Position numbers and translations under genes: made by a program | Assembly: GCF_000161455.1 (NCBI RefSeq) | Contig: NZ_CM000745.1 | Location: 4,655,670 to 4,719,669, forward strand | Direction: 5' to 3' | DNA: 64,000 nt | Source of the DNA: Bacillus pseudomycoides DSM 12442 | Lineage (GTDB): Bacteria; Bacillota; Bacilli; Bacillales; Bacillaceae_G | Shown: piece by piece, positions 8,771-18,600 of the stretch | Numbering within the stretch: the first letter of the stretch is position 1 | Layout: the number at the start of each line of letters is the position of its first letter | Notes under the pieces: model-generated | The model's input: only the letters and a program-made list of their open reading frames with translations | The model's database searches: none | Told to the model about the DNA's origin: nothing

Positions 8771-10225
8771 ATGCAAAAGTCACTTGTATCAAATATTTTC
8801 TATAAACTATTGCTCAATACCTTTAATATTATTCTCCCAATTTTAGTAGGACCTTACGCCTATCGAACACTCGGGGCTCCTTCAATAGGAGCAGTTAGCT
8901 CCGCTGAAACCATTTTTAATTATTTTTTCATTTTTGCTGTATTTGGCGTATACCAATATGGATTACGTGAAATTAGCTTAGTAAAAAATGATAAGAAAAA
9001 AGTTTCACAATTGTTCACAAGCCTATATGTAATTAACTTTACAACAAGTATCCTAGCTCTAGTGGCATTCGTACTCTTTAGTTATCTTGGATACGGCGAT
9101 AAAAATTTATTTCCTGTACTGCTCATTTTCGGATTCAATTTTATTTCAAATTTGTTTTACGTAGAATGGTTTAATGAGGCGCATGAAAATTATGATTTCA
9201 TTACGAAGAAAACGGTTATTGTCCGGCTTACTTATGTCGTGCTTCTTTTCACTTTAATTCATGGAGTGGATGATTATAAAAAATTCGCTGGTTTATTAGT
9301 CTTATCAACATTTTTAAACCATATCATTAGCTTTATATATGTGAAGCGTCAAGTTAAATTTGATTTTTCTAATTTAACAATTGTCCCGCATTTACAGCCC
9401 TTAGTATTAGTTGTTATCTTTTCAAACGCAAATATGTTATATACACAATTAGATCGCCTCTTCATATTAGAGGTTAATGGAGAAGCTACTGTCGCTTTCT
9501 ATGTAATGGCCTTCCAGATTATGACTATTATTAACACACTTATGTTAAGTGTTGTCCAAGTTACAATTCCAAGGCTTTCTTATTTATCAGGAAACGCAGC
9601 TGAAAGAGAATATGAATCATTACTAAACAAAATTTCAAAAGTATATTTCATTACGTTGTTCCCAGCTGCTATTGGTTTAATGCTTATCGCTCACGGAGCT
9701 GTTATTATTTATGGCGGAAAGCAATATGCCGGAGCTGGTGACACATTAATGGTTTTCGCATTTTATATGATTTCGGTAGGAATTGAATCTATTTTATCCA
9801 ACCAAATTATTTATGTGAAAAAGAAAGAAAGTATTTTAGTTCGCTTTTTATTCATTTGTGGCTTTATAAACCTTGTATTAAATTTTGCGCTTGTATTCTT
9901 CCATGTACTTACACCAACAACAGCAATTATTACAACAACGATTGCTAACTGTACATTGATTGTATTGGAATATATTTATATAAAAAAGAAATTAAAAGTA
10001 AATTACACATTATTCGATATGCAAAAGCTAAAATACCTGTTTTATTCACTAACATTTTTACCAATAGCATTCTTAGTGAATACGATAATTTCCGGACAAA
10101 TTCTACAAGTTATCGTCACAATGTTAGCATGTGGATTGGCTTATGCACTTATCCTATTCATAGCGAAAGATGAAATTCTCTTTATGCTGTTAGACAAAAT
10201 AAAAGCAAGATTTAAAAGAGCTTAA
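8771..10225 (+). CDS. Oligosaccharide flippase (Wzx/MOP superfamily)
   Basis: This 484-residue membrane protein has about fourteen helices, the topology of the polysaccharide biosynthesis/Wzx branch of the MOP exporter superfamily. The N-terminal segment LLNTFNIILPILVGPYAYRTLG and the EWFNEAHENYDFITKKT loop near residue 137 are typical. Wzx proteins flip undecaprenyl-diphosphate-linked glycans across the membrane. The start has AAAGGTG upstream. It is followed by a GT2 gene after a 74-base gap, probably in one transcript. Its presence argues that the cluster assembles a lipid-linked oligosaccharide on the inner leaflet. Confidence 0.85.
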   Translation: MQKSLVSNIFYKLLLNTFNIILPILVGPYAYRTLGAPSIGAVSSAETIFNYFFIFAVFGVYQYGLREISLVKNDKKKVSQLFTSLYVINFTTSILALVAFVLFSYLGYGDKNLFPVLLIFGFNFISNLFYVEWFNEAHENYDFITKKTVIVRLTYVVLLFTLIHGVDDYKKFAGLLVLSTFLNHIISFIYVKRQVKFDFSNLTIVPHLQPLVLVVIFSNANMLYTQLDRLFILEVNGEATVAFYVMAFQIMTIINTLMLSVVQVTIPRLSYLSGNAAEREYESLLNKISKVYFITLFPAAIGLMLIAHGAVIIYGGKQYAGAGDTLMVFAFYMISVGIESILSNQIIYVKKKESILVRFLFICGFINLVLNFALVFFHVLTPTTAIITTTIANCTLIVLEYIYIKKKLKVNYTLFDMQKLKYLFYSLTFLPIAFLVNTIISGQILQVIVTMLACGLAYALILFIAKDEILFMLLDKIKARFKRA

Positions 10226-10299
10226 TGTAAAATGACGTAAGAAATACAAACTATTTTCTGTATATGAACAAATGAACCCTCTTGAAGGAGCTGTTACAA

Positions 10300-11121
10300 T
10301 TGAAATTTTCTTTAATCATGGCCACTTGCGGCAGACGTGATGACATTCTTGATTTGCTAAACTCATTAGAAAAACAAACTTATAAAAACTTTGAGCTCAT
10401 TGTAGTTGACCAAAACGATACACCAATTTCTGATCTCTTTGCAGATTATAAAGAAAAATTTTCCATCAACTATATTTATACGCCTATTAAAGGATTATCC
10501 CGTGCCCGTAATGCAGGATTAAAAGTAGCTGATGGTGATATTATCGCATTTCCGGATGATGACTGTATTTATGAAACAAACGTGTTGGAAAGCATCCTAG
10601 AAACATTTAATAAAGATAAGGATATTCAATTTATATCAACAAATACTACAAATGTTGAAGGAACAGGCTCATTAGTGCATGCACCAGAAACAGATATTAT
10701 TTTAAATGATAAATATGGATTCATGGGACCGTCTTTCACACTATTCTTTACGAAACAATTTGTGCAAGATGTTGGTACATTTGATGAAGACTTAGGTGTT
10801 GGATCAGGAACAATTTACGGAGCTGGTGAAGAAACTGACTTCGTACTACGCGGTATGAAAAATGGATATACAGGACTATTTAAAAAAGACCTATTCGTAT
10901 ACCATCCAGTAAAAGAAGAAGTCATTAATGAGCAATCATTAAAAAGAGCCATTTCCTATGCCGGTGGTTTCGGAAGAGTAATTCGTTTACATTATGGCTT
11001 CCCATACTTTTTACGTGCGGTTGCAGCCGCTACATTCCGTATGACGCAAAATATTTCGAATAATAAACGCAAATTCCATGCAAATCGTTTAAAAGGAATC
11101 GTTCGAGGTTATTTTAAATAG
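10300..11121 (+). CDS. Family 2 glycosyltransferase
   Basis: I place the start at TTG 10300 because AAGGAG lies nine bases before it and would otherwise be inside the coding region; this gives 273 residues. The GT-A domain starts at once (FSLIMATCGRRDD), with VVDQND near 37, the acidic metal-binding motif FPDDDCIYE near 86 and a GAGEETDFVLR motif near 177, typical of inverting GT2 enzymes. No membrane segment is seen, so it should act in the cytosol on a lipid-linked acceptor, presumably one exported by the adjacent flippase. Sugar specificity cannot be read from the sequence. Confidence 0.83.
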   Translation: MKFSLIMATCGRRDDILDLLNSLEKQTYKNFELIVVDQNDTPISDLFADYKEKFSINYIYTPIKGLSRARNAGLKVADGDIIAFPDDDCIYETNVLESILETFNKDKDIQFISTNTTNVEGTGSLVHAPETDIILNDKYGFMGPSFTLFFTKQFVQDVGTFDEDLGVGSGTIYGAGEETDFVLRGMKNGYTGLFKKDLFVYHPVKEEVINEQSLKRAISYAGGFGRVIRLHYGFPYFLRAVAAATFRMTQNISNNKRKFHANRLKGIVRGYFK

Positions 11122-11129
11122 AAGAAAAA

Positions 11130-11175
11130 AGAAGAGCAGTCGTTCAATATTAGAACAGTTCGCTCTTCTTTTTTA
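11130..11175. terminator. Bidirectional terminator between convergent genes
   Basis: AGAAGAGC pairs with GCTCTTCT around an imperfectly paired inner stem, with A-run before and T-run after. Confidence 0.75.
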
Positions 11176-11176
11176 T

Positions 11177-12112
11177 CTAATTTCTCCCCTCCAAAAACAA
11201 AATAGTCTCCTTTAGTCCCTCACGGTAAGATGTCTTTGGTACTTCACCAATATAACTCTCATACTTTTCTCCACTCAATACAACCGGTTCTTCTGTCAAA
11301 TACAACATTTCTACAAACTCTTTCATTTGTTTATCAAATAAGCCAAGCATTCCAATCATACGTTTTTTTACAGTCATTATAGGCTTCTTATATCCAGTTA
11401 ATTCTCTTATATACCCAATCATCTCTTCCCCTGTAATCACACCAGAACCCGGTATGTTCCAGTTTTGCCCATATGCACTATCACGTAATGCTAATTCAAC
11501 AATCGCCTTAGCTCCATCCGGCGTAAAAATATATTCCCTAGCAAGCTTCTTATCCCCGACAAAGCTAGATATTTTATTTGCAAGAACACCTTGTAACGTA
11601 TGATGAACAAGCGTACTTTCTGCATTTGGCCCATAAAAATCTGGAAAATGAGCAGTAAGTACCGGTACACCAGCCTGTTTTGCCATCAATTCAAGCTGTA
11701 AACGAATTTTCCCCTTCTTTGTATGTGGATTCTTTACAGCCTCTTCCGTTACCTTCCCTCGTTCTTGTCTTCCATACGCATAAATATTATCTACCATCGC
11801 TAATTTAGCACCGTGATGTTTCGTCGTTTCTAATATATTTTTTAGTAACTCTGGCTGTTTTATCTCCCAATCTGTATACGGAATATTTACAGCATGAAAG
11901 ATCACATCTACATCTTTAGCAGCTCCCATTATATCTGCTTGCTTAAATACATTTCCCGCTATTATTTGTATTCTTTCCTCATCGTAAAACAGCTTTTCTA
12001 GCTTCGCCCTATTTCTCGCAAAAGCAATTACATCAATCCCTCTCCCGCACAATTCCTTTGTAATTGCATATCCCATTGCTCCAGATGCTCCCAATACTAA
12101 CGCCTTTTTCAT
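11177..12112 (-). CDS. NAD-dependent epimerase/dehydratase (extended SDR)
   Basis: I choose the ATG at 12112, which has AAAGGGGG upstream, giving 311 residues. The upstream extension lacks a ribosome site and overlaps the operator. The N-terminus MKKALVLGASGAMGYAI is the Gly-rich Rossmann NAD(P) site. VDNIYAYGRQ near residue 112 supplies the Y of the atypical SDR site and a C-terminal substrate region follows. The exact reaction is unknown; relatives act on nucleotide sugars or reduce small carbonyls. The gene sits 54 bases downstream of a TetR regulator gene, and the gap carries the same operator-like sequence as the regulator's own promoter, so it is very likely under that repressor. Confidence 0.75.
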   Translation of the reverse strand: MKKALVLGASGAMGYAITKELCGRGIDVIAFARNRAKLEKLFYDEERIQIIAGNVFKQADIMGAAKDVDVIFHAVNIPYTDWEIKQPELLKNILETTKHHGAKLAMVDNIYAYGRQERGKVTEEAVKNPHTKKGKIRLQLELMAKQAGVPVLTAHFPDFYGPNAESTLVHHTLQGVLANKISSFVGDKKLAREYIFTPDGAKAIVELALRDSAYGQNWNIPGSGVITGEEMIGYIRELTGYKKPIMTVKKRMIGMLGLFDKQMKEFVEMLYLTEEPVVLSGEKYESYIGEVPKTSYREGLKETILFLEGRN

Positions 12113-12123
12113 CTTAATCCCCC

Positions 12124-12150
12124 TTTTAATTAACCACTGTTCAATTAATT
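12124..12150. promoter_or_regulatory. Probable TetR operator before the epimerase gene
   Basis: The imperfect palindrome AATTAACCACTGTTCAATTA lies between the repressor stop and the epimerase start. It is nearly identical to the sequence at 12756-12780 upstream of the repressor gene. Two copies in the two control regions of one locus argue for a binding site. Confidence 0.65.
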
Positions 12151-12166
12151 GCAAAAAGAAAATCAC

Positions 12167-12739
12167 TTACATAAGAAGCGATTTTGCAATAAAATTCACA
12201 TGTGCTTTAGCTAAATCTTGTACATCTTCAAACGTTTGAACATTTCTACAATAATGCGATACAAACCCATGTAATGATAAAAAAACAGACCATATAGTCA
12301 TTATGCTTACCTTTCCATTACATAAGGAAGATATAACATTAGCGAACTTATCATAACTAGCATTTGGCTCATCTGCTAGACATTCTTTTAATTCTTCATC
12401 TTTAATCAAAAACATAATTTCATAATGACTTTGATTTCGTAGACCAAATTCAATAAAACCTAATAACACTGCTTTTAATTGTTCTTCTCGCTGTAAATTT
12501 TGAGCAATCGTTTCATCTAGCCTTTGATCCAATAATTGAAAATCTTGTTCAACCATCGCATAAAAAAGCTCTGCTTTATTTTTAAAATGATAATAGATTG
12601 ATCCATGACTATATCCTAATTCTGCTGCGATTTTACGCATTGAAGTATGCTGATACCCTTGTTTTATAAATAAATCCCTTGCTGCATTCATAATCATTTC
12701 TCTTGTTAATTCTTGTTTAACTGCTCTTCTTGGCGACAT
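12167..12739 (-). CDS. TetR/AcrR family transcriptional regulator
   Basis: The 190-residue protein has an N-terminal TetR helix-turn-helix at about residues 11-57 (ARDLFIKQGYQHTSMRK, then AELGYSHGSIYYHF) and a helical ligand/dimer domain after it. It should be a dimeric repressor released by a small molecule. Its promoter region carries a copy of an imperfect palindrome that is repeated before the adjacent epimerase gene, so autoregulation and control of that gene are inferred. The ligand is not predictable. Length is normal for the family. Confidence 0.85.
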   Translation of the reverse strand: MSPRRAVKQELTREMIMNAARDLFIKQGYQHTSMRKIAAELGYSHGSIYYHFKNKAELFYAMVEQDFQLLDQRLDETIAQNLQREEQLKAVLLGFIEFGLRNQSHYEIMFLIKDEELKECLADEPNASYDKFANVISSLCNGKVSIMTIWSVFLSLHGFVSHYCRNVQTFEDVQDLAKAHVNFIAKSLLM

Positions 12740-12755
12740 TTCTCATACCTCACAA

Positions 12756-12780
12756 TTTAATTAACCACCGTTCAATTACA
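12756..12780. promoter_or_regulatory. Probable TetR operator before the regulator gene
   Basis: AATTAACCACCGTTCAATTA differs by a single base over 20 from the copy at 12128-12147. It lies 17 bases upstream of the repressor start codon, as expected for autoregulation. Confidence 0.65.
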
Positions 12781-12907
12781 TTATATTCTTTTTCCAAAAA
12801 AAAGCAATCCTATTTTTGAAAAAATATACATTTTGAAAGGATAGCATTATATCCGAGAATTTAGTATCATGATTCAAGGTACTATTTTGAAATGGACGGA
12901 GGACATT

Positions 12908-14461
12908 ATGAGCTTATTAACAGTTGAAAATTTAGGTCATACATTTGGTGATCGTACACTATTTAAAGACGTATCAATGCGCTTATTAGCAGGAGAACAT
13001 GTTGGTTTAGTTGGTGCAAACGGCGTTGGTAAATCAACATTTATGAATATTATTACTGGACAACTTATCCATGATGAAGGACGCGTAGAATGGACACCTG
13101 GTACACATTACGGATATTTAGACCAACATACAATATTAACACCGGGCAGAACGATCCGTGACGTATTAACAGATGCGTTCTTACCTTTATTTGAGAAAGA
13201 AAAAGAACTCAATATCGTTACTGAGAAAATGGGAACAGCTACGCCGGAAGAATTAGAAGAACTTCTTGATCAAATGGCAGAGATTCAAGATGCACTTGAA
13301 GCAGGTGGTTTCTATTTATTAGATATTAAAATTGAAGAAGCTGCACGTGGTCTTGGAATTGATGCAATTGGATTAGACCGTGATGTTTCTGCATTAAGTG
13401 GTGGGCAGCGTACAAAAGTATTACTTGCAAAGCTATTACTGGAACAACCAGAAGTACTATTACTTGATGAGCCGACCAACTATTTAGATGTTGAACATAT
13501 TCAATGGTTAACAAATTACCTAAAAGAATATCCACATGCGTTCCTTTTAATTTCCCATGATACGGAATTTATGAACAAATGTGTTGATGTTATTTTCCAT
13601 CTAGAATTCTCAAAAATGACGCGTTACACAGCGACATATGAAAAATTCCTAGAGCTAGCTGAAATCAATAAAAATCAACATTTAAACGCTTATCAAAAGC
13701 AGCAAGAATTCATTAAAAAACAAGAAGATTTTATCGCAAAAAACAAAGCTCGTTATTCTACAACAGGTCGTGCAAAGAGTCGTCAGAAACAACTAGATCG
13801 CATGGAGCGTATTGATCGCCCAGAAACAGCAATTAAACCAGAATTCTCTTTCAAAGAATGTCGCGCAAGCAGTCGCTTTGTCTTTGAAGGTGAAGATGTA
13901 GAAATTGGATACACACATGCATTATTACCAAAATTAACGATGACAATTGAGCGTGGAGAAAAAATCGCGATTGTTGGATGTAATGGTGTTGGTAAATCAA
14001 CATTATTAAAAACAATCCTAGGTAAAATTAAACCATTAAGCGGGAAAACAAGCCTTGGTGATTTCTTAGAACCTGCATACTTCGAACAAGAGGTAAAAGC
14101 TGAGAATTTAACGCCCATCGATGATGTATGGAATACATTCCCAAGTCTAGATCAGCACCAAGTTCGGGCAATGTTAGCACGATGTGGTTTGAAAAACGAG
14201 CATATTTCTCGTCCATTAAGCCAATTAAGCGGTGGAGAGCAAGCGAAAGTCCGTCTATGTAAATTAATGGGTGAAGAAAGCAACTGGATCCTGTTTGATG
14301 AGCCAACAAATCACCTTGATGTTACAGCTAAAGAAGAATTAAAAAAAGCTTTAAAAGCATATAAAGGAACAATCCTTCTTGTATGTCACGAACCAGATTT
14401 CTATGAGGATTGGATTACAAAAGTTTGGAACGTAGAAGAATGGGCACAATCTAATAACTAA
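12908..14461 (+). CDS. ABC-F family ATPase (YfmM-like ribosome-associated factor)
   Basis: I start at ATG 12908, preceded by GGAGGA, giving 517 residues. Two ABC ATPase domains are fused with no membrane region. The first has Walker A GANGVGKST at residues 36-44, signature LSGGQ and LLLDEPTNYLD; the second has GCNGVGKST, LSGGEQ and LFDEPTNHLD. A charged linker (about residues 225-300) joins them. This is the ABC-F layout: such proteins act on the ribosome to relieve stalls or protect against antibiotics. Length and sequence are closest, from memory, to B. subtilis YfmM. Whether it confers drug resistance cannot be told from sequence. Confidence 0.85.
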   Translation: MSLLTVENLGHTFGDRTLFKDVSMRLLAGEHVGLVGANGVGKSTFMNIITGQLIHDEGRVEWTPGTHYGYLDQHTILTPGRTIRDVLTDAFLPLFEKEKELNIVTEKMGTATPEELEELLDQMAEIQDALEAGGFYLLDIKIEEAARGLGIDAIGLDRDVSALSGGQRTKVLLAKLLLEQPEVLLLDEPTNYLDVEHIQWLTNYLKEYPHAFLLISHDTEFMNKCVDVIFHLEFSKMTRYTATYEKFLELAEINKNQHLNAYQKQQEFIKKQEDFIAKNKARYSTTGRAKSRQKQLDRMERIDRPETAIKPEFSFKECRASSRFVFEGEDVEIGYTHALLPKLTMTIERGEKIAIVGCNGVGKSTLLKTILGKIKPLSGKTSLGDFLEPAYFEQEVKAENLTPIDDVWNTFPSLDQHQVRAMLARCGLKNEHISRPLSQLSGGEQAKVRLCKLMGEESNWILFDEPTNHLDVTAKEELKKALKAYKGTILLVCHEPDFYEDWITKVWNVEEWAQSNN

Positions 14462-14462
14462 T

Positions 14463-14494
14463 AAAAAAGGGGATCTATTATGATCCCCTTTTTA
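14463..14494. terminator. Bidirectional terminator after the ABC-F gene
   Basis: AAAAAGGGGATC pairs with GATCCCCTTTTT around a short loop. It lies between convergent genes. Confidence 0.9.
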
Positions 14495-14515
14495 TTATGG
14501 ATGAACAAATCCATC

Positions 14516-15391
14516 CTATATAACTTTTATATGATAATACCCAGCTAATCTCAACCGAAAATCCTTCAAATCATCGTAAGCTTTTAAATTAGCGAGCATC
14601 CCTTGAATAACTGGAACTCTTGGATTTAGCAACCTCATTTCAGCTTCGAGAACATCTAAAGTAACTAACAACTCATCATTTTCTAATTGATCTGCTAATG
14701 TACGTTTGAACATAACAATTTCCTGTAAAAAATGCTCTTTTGCCTGCTCTTTAATAAGCTCTGAACTACAAAAGAATTGTCCCAGCTTTTCTTCATGTAA
14801 AACAGGCGTATCCTTAGATTGTACAAGACCTGCTACAAGATCATCCACCCTCTTTAAAATAAATGATGAAACATGAAATAAATCTATTTCAGCTACATTT
14901 AAAATGATTAACTCTAAATAACCCCTGCATACCCCTTCTACCATAATAACAAGATCTAAAAGATATGGAGTAACCTGTCCACCATAAATTGATAATAAAC
15001 TATTTCGATAAAATGCATGTGACTCGAGCTTCATTCTCATCATAAATGCTTCTACTTCTTTATTAAAAGGAATTGCATTTTCTCTCGCGTGCATAATAAT
15101 GAATTCCTTATGTTTTTGTACATCATTAAATTGACAATGTAGTTGTTTTTCAAACTTTTCACGTGGCAGCAATGATTCTCCATCAATAGCCATCATCTTT
15201 TTATGGATTTTGTCATAATAATATCGGAGTGTCGCTAATAACAATTCATCTTTCGATTTAAAATATAGATAAAATGCTCCTTTTGATATACCGCATGCTG
15301 TTACAATCTCTTGTACCGACGTTGCGTTCACACCTTTAGTTGCAAATAACTTCATTGCCATTTCTATAATTAAACGTTCTTTTTCTTTCAT
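14516..15391 (-). CDS. TetR family regulator of the adjacent RND exporter (YerO-like)
   Basis: The start is set at ATG 15391, with AGGAGAG upstream, giving 291 residues. The N-terminal helix-turn-helix (MKLFATKGVNATSVQEI, then ACGISKGAFYLYF) is of TetR type. The C-terminal domain is unusually long for the family. The gene is divergent from a large RND permease. The region between them holds two palindromes of TetR-operator form directly before the permease, so it is most likely the local repressor. B. subtilis has the same pairing (YerO with YerP/SwrC). The inducer is unknown. Confidence 0.82.
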   Translation of the reverse strand: MKEKERLIIEMAMKLFATKGVNATSVQEIVTACGISKGAFYLYFKSKDELLLATLRYYYDKIHKKMMAIDGESLLPREKFEKQLHCQFNDVQKHKEFIIMHARENAIPFNKEVEAFMMRMKLESHAFYRNSLLSIYGGQVTPYLLDLVIMVEGVCRGYLELIILNVAEIDLFHVSSFILKRVDDLVAGLVQSKDTPVLHEEKLGQFFCSSELIKEQAKEHFLQEIVMFKRTLADQLENDELLVTLDVLEAEMRLLNPRVPVIQGMLANLKAYDDLKDFRLRLAGYYHIKVI

Positions 15392-15437
15392 ATTTTCTCT
15401 CCTAATTCGATCTCGCATCATAAAATTTCACCTTAAC

Positions 15438-15593
15438 TTTATCCCGCATTAACAGGCAGTCCCTCCACCTCTAGGTTCAGAGAGAAACGAGGAAGATAGA
15501 TAGAGGATAAATGCCTGTAAAAGCCCAATTGGTAAGGACTAACTATCAATGAGGGATGAAGAACCCTCCCCACTGATGGAAGTTTCCCTTTAT
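15438..15593 (+). repeat. bcr1-like intergenic repeat, copy 2
   Basis: This 156 bp element begins TTTATCCCGC and ends AGTTTCCCTTTAT, with TTTAT at both ends. It shares GCCTGTAAAAG, GAGGGATGAA and the end motif with copy 1 at 3474-3632. An AACAGGCA near the left end can pair with TGCCTGT internally, so a folded transcript is possible. It sits between the TetR gene and the exporter operators. Confidence 0.72.
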
Positions 15594-15616
15594 TATACCA
15601 TTCCTTTTCATTGACG

Positions 15617-15667
15617 ACTGACCAATCAGTCAGTTATATTATGTATTAGACTGACCGATTGGTCAAT
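15617..15667. promoter_or_regulatory. Two TetR-type operators before the RND exporter
   Basis: Site one, 15617-15634, reads ACTGACCAATCAGTCAGT. Site two, 15650-15667, reads ACTGACCGATTGGTCAAT; its core TGACCGATTGGTCA is almost perfectly palindromic. They lie 25-75 bases before the permease start and are the expected target of the divergent TetR regulator. Confidence 0.75.
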
Positions 15668-15691
15668 ACACGTTAAAAAGGGAGCGCAAAC

Positions 15692-18600
15692 ATGAACAAA
15701 ATCATTAACTTTTCTTTAAAAAATAAGTTCGCAGTTTGGCTACTAACCATTATTGTTACCATTGCAGGGATTTACTCCGGCCTTAATATGAAGCTAGAAA
15801 CAATTCCTGACATTACAACGCCAGTTGTAACGGTAACAACGGTTTATCCTGGTGCTACACCAGCAGAAGTAGCTGATAAGGTATCGAAACCGATGGAAGA
15901 ACAGCTGCAGAATTTAAATGGCGTGAACGTTGTAAGTTCTTCCTCTTATCAAAATGCTTCGTCTATTCAAGTAGAATATAACTTTGATAAGAATATGGAA
16001 AAAGCTGAAACTGAAATTAAAGAAGCACTTGCAAATGTAAAATTACCAGAAGGCGTGAAAGATCCAAAAGTTTCTCGAGTAAACTTTAATGCCTTTCCTG
16101 TTATTTCATTAAGCGTAGCAAGTAAAGATGAATCTTTAGCTGCCTTAACTGAAAAGGTTGAGAAAAATATTGTTCCAGGACTAAAAGGGCTCGATGGCGT
16201 TGCATCTGTTCAAATTGCTGGACAACAAGTAGATGAAGTGCAACTCGTCTTTAAAAAAGATAAGATGCAAGAATTGGGTTTAAGTGAAGATACTATTAAA
16301 AATATCATTAAAGGTTCTGATGTATCTTTACCACTTGGTCTCTATACTTTTAAAGATACGGAGAAATCAGTTGTTGTAGATGGTAATATTACAACAATCA
16401 AAGCTTTAAAAGAAATGAAGATTCCTGCCGTCCCTTCAGCAGCAAGTGGTCAAGGCAAACCAGGAGCAGGAGCTCAAGCGCCACAGATGAATCCAGCTGC
16501 AGCTAACGGAATTCCCACTGTTACATTAGAAGAAATTGCTGATATTAAAGAAGTAGGAAAAGCCGAATCTATTTCGCGTACAAATGGAAAAGAAGCAATC
16601 GGTATCCAAATCGTAAAAGCTGCTGATGCAAATACAGTTGATGTCGTAAATGCGGTCAAAGACAAAGTGAAGGACTTTGAGAAAAAATATAAAGACTTAG
16701 AAATCATCTCAACATTTGACCAAGGTGCACCGATTGAGAAATCAGTTGATACTATGCTTAGCAAAGCAATATTTGGTGCCATCTTTGCTATTGTTATTAT
16801 TATGTTGTTCTTACGAAACATTCGAACAACATTGATTTCTGTTGTCTCTATACCACTTTCTTTATTAATTGCTGTTTTAGTATTAAAACAGATGGATATT
16901 ACACTTAACATGATGACGCTTGGAGCGATGACCGTTGCCATTGGGCGCGTTGTCGATGATTCGATCGTTGTTATTGAAAATATTTACCGACGCATGTCCT
17001 TATCAGACGAAAAATTAAAAGGTAGAGACTTAATTCGTGAAGCGACAAAAGAGATGTTTGTTCCGATTATGTCTTCAACAATTGTAACAATTGCAGTCTT
17101 TTTACCTCTTGGACTTGTAAAAGGTATGATTGGTGAAATGTTCTTACCGTTCGCTTTAACAATTGTCTTTGCCTTGTTAGCTTCATTACTTGTAGCAGTT
17201 ACAATTGTACCGATGTTAGCACACTCTTTATTTAAAAAGGAAAGTACAAGAGAAAAACAAGTACATCATGAAGAAAAACCAAGTAAATTAGCAAATGGCT
17301 ATAAACGCCTGCTTGGATGGGCATTAAACCATAAAATCATTACATCTAGCCTTGCTGTTCTTTTATTAGTAGGTAGCCTTGCACTTGTACCAATTATCGG
17401 TGTAAGTTTCTTACCATCTGAAGAAGAGAAAATGATTATTGCAACGTATAACCCTGCACCAGGGCAAACTTTAGAAGATGTTGAAAAAATTACAACAAAA
17501 GCTGAAAAACACTTCCAAGATAAAAAAGATGTAAAAACAATTCAGTTCTCATTAGGTGGAGAAAACCCAATGAGTCCAGGTAAAACAAATCAAGCTATGT
17601 TCTTCGTTCAGTATGATAATGACACAAAGAACTTCGACAAAGAGAAAGAACAAGTTATTAAAGACTTACAAAAGATGACAGGAAAAGGTGAATGGAAAAG
17701 CCAAGACTTCGGAGCAAGTGGCGGTAGCAATGAAATCAAGCTGTACGTATACGGAGATAGCTCAGAAGACATCAAACCTGTTGTTAAAGATATTCAGGAC
17801 ATCATGAAAAAGAATAAAGATTTAAAAGATGTTGACTCTAGTATTGCAAAAACATACGCAGAATACACATTAGTCGCTGATCAAGAAAAATTAAGTAAGA
17901 TGGGGCTAACCGCTGCCCAAATTGGAATGGGACTTTCTAACCAACATGATCGCCCTGTCCTTACTACAATCAAAAAAGACGGTAAAGATGTTAACGTATA
18001 TGTAGAAGCAGAAAAACATGATTATCAAACAATTGATGATTTAACAAATCGTAAAATTACAACACCACTTGGCAACGAGGTTGCTGTTAAAGATGTTATG
18101 ACTGTAAAAGAAGGTGAAACTTCCAATACAGTAACACATCGTGATGGTCGCGTTTATGCAGAAGTAAGTGCAAAATTAACATCTGATGATGTTTCTAAAG
18201 CATCTGCTGCTGTCCAGAAAGAAGTAGATAAAATGGATCTTCCTTCTGGTGTAGATGTTTCTATGGGTGGTGTTACAAAAGATATTCAAGAATCATTTAA
18301 ACAACTTGGCCTAGCAATGTTAGCTGCGATTGCCATTGTATACTTCGTTCTTGTCGTTACATTCGGCGGTGCACTTGCACCACTCGCAATCTTATTCTCG
18401 CTACCATTTACAATCATTGGTGCCCTTGTTGCCTTATTGATTTCTGGTGAAACGTTAAGCGTATCGGCAATGATTGGTGCCCTTATGTTAATCGGTATCG
18501 TTGTAACGAATGCAATTGTTCTCATCGACCGTGTTATTCATAAGGAGCGCGAGGGGCTATCAACACGCGAAGCATTGTTAGAAGCTGGCGCAACACGCTT

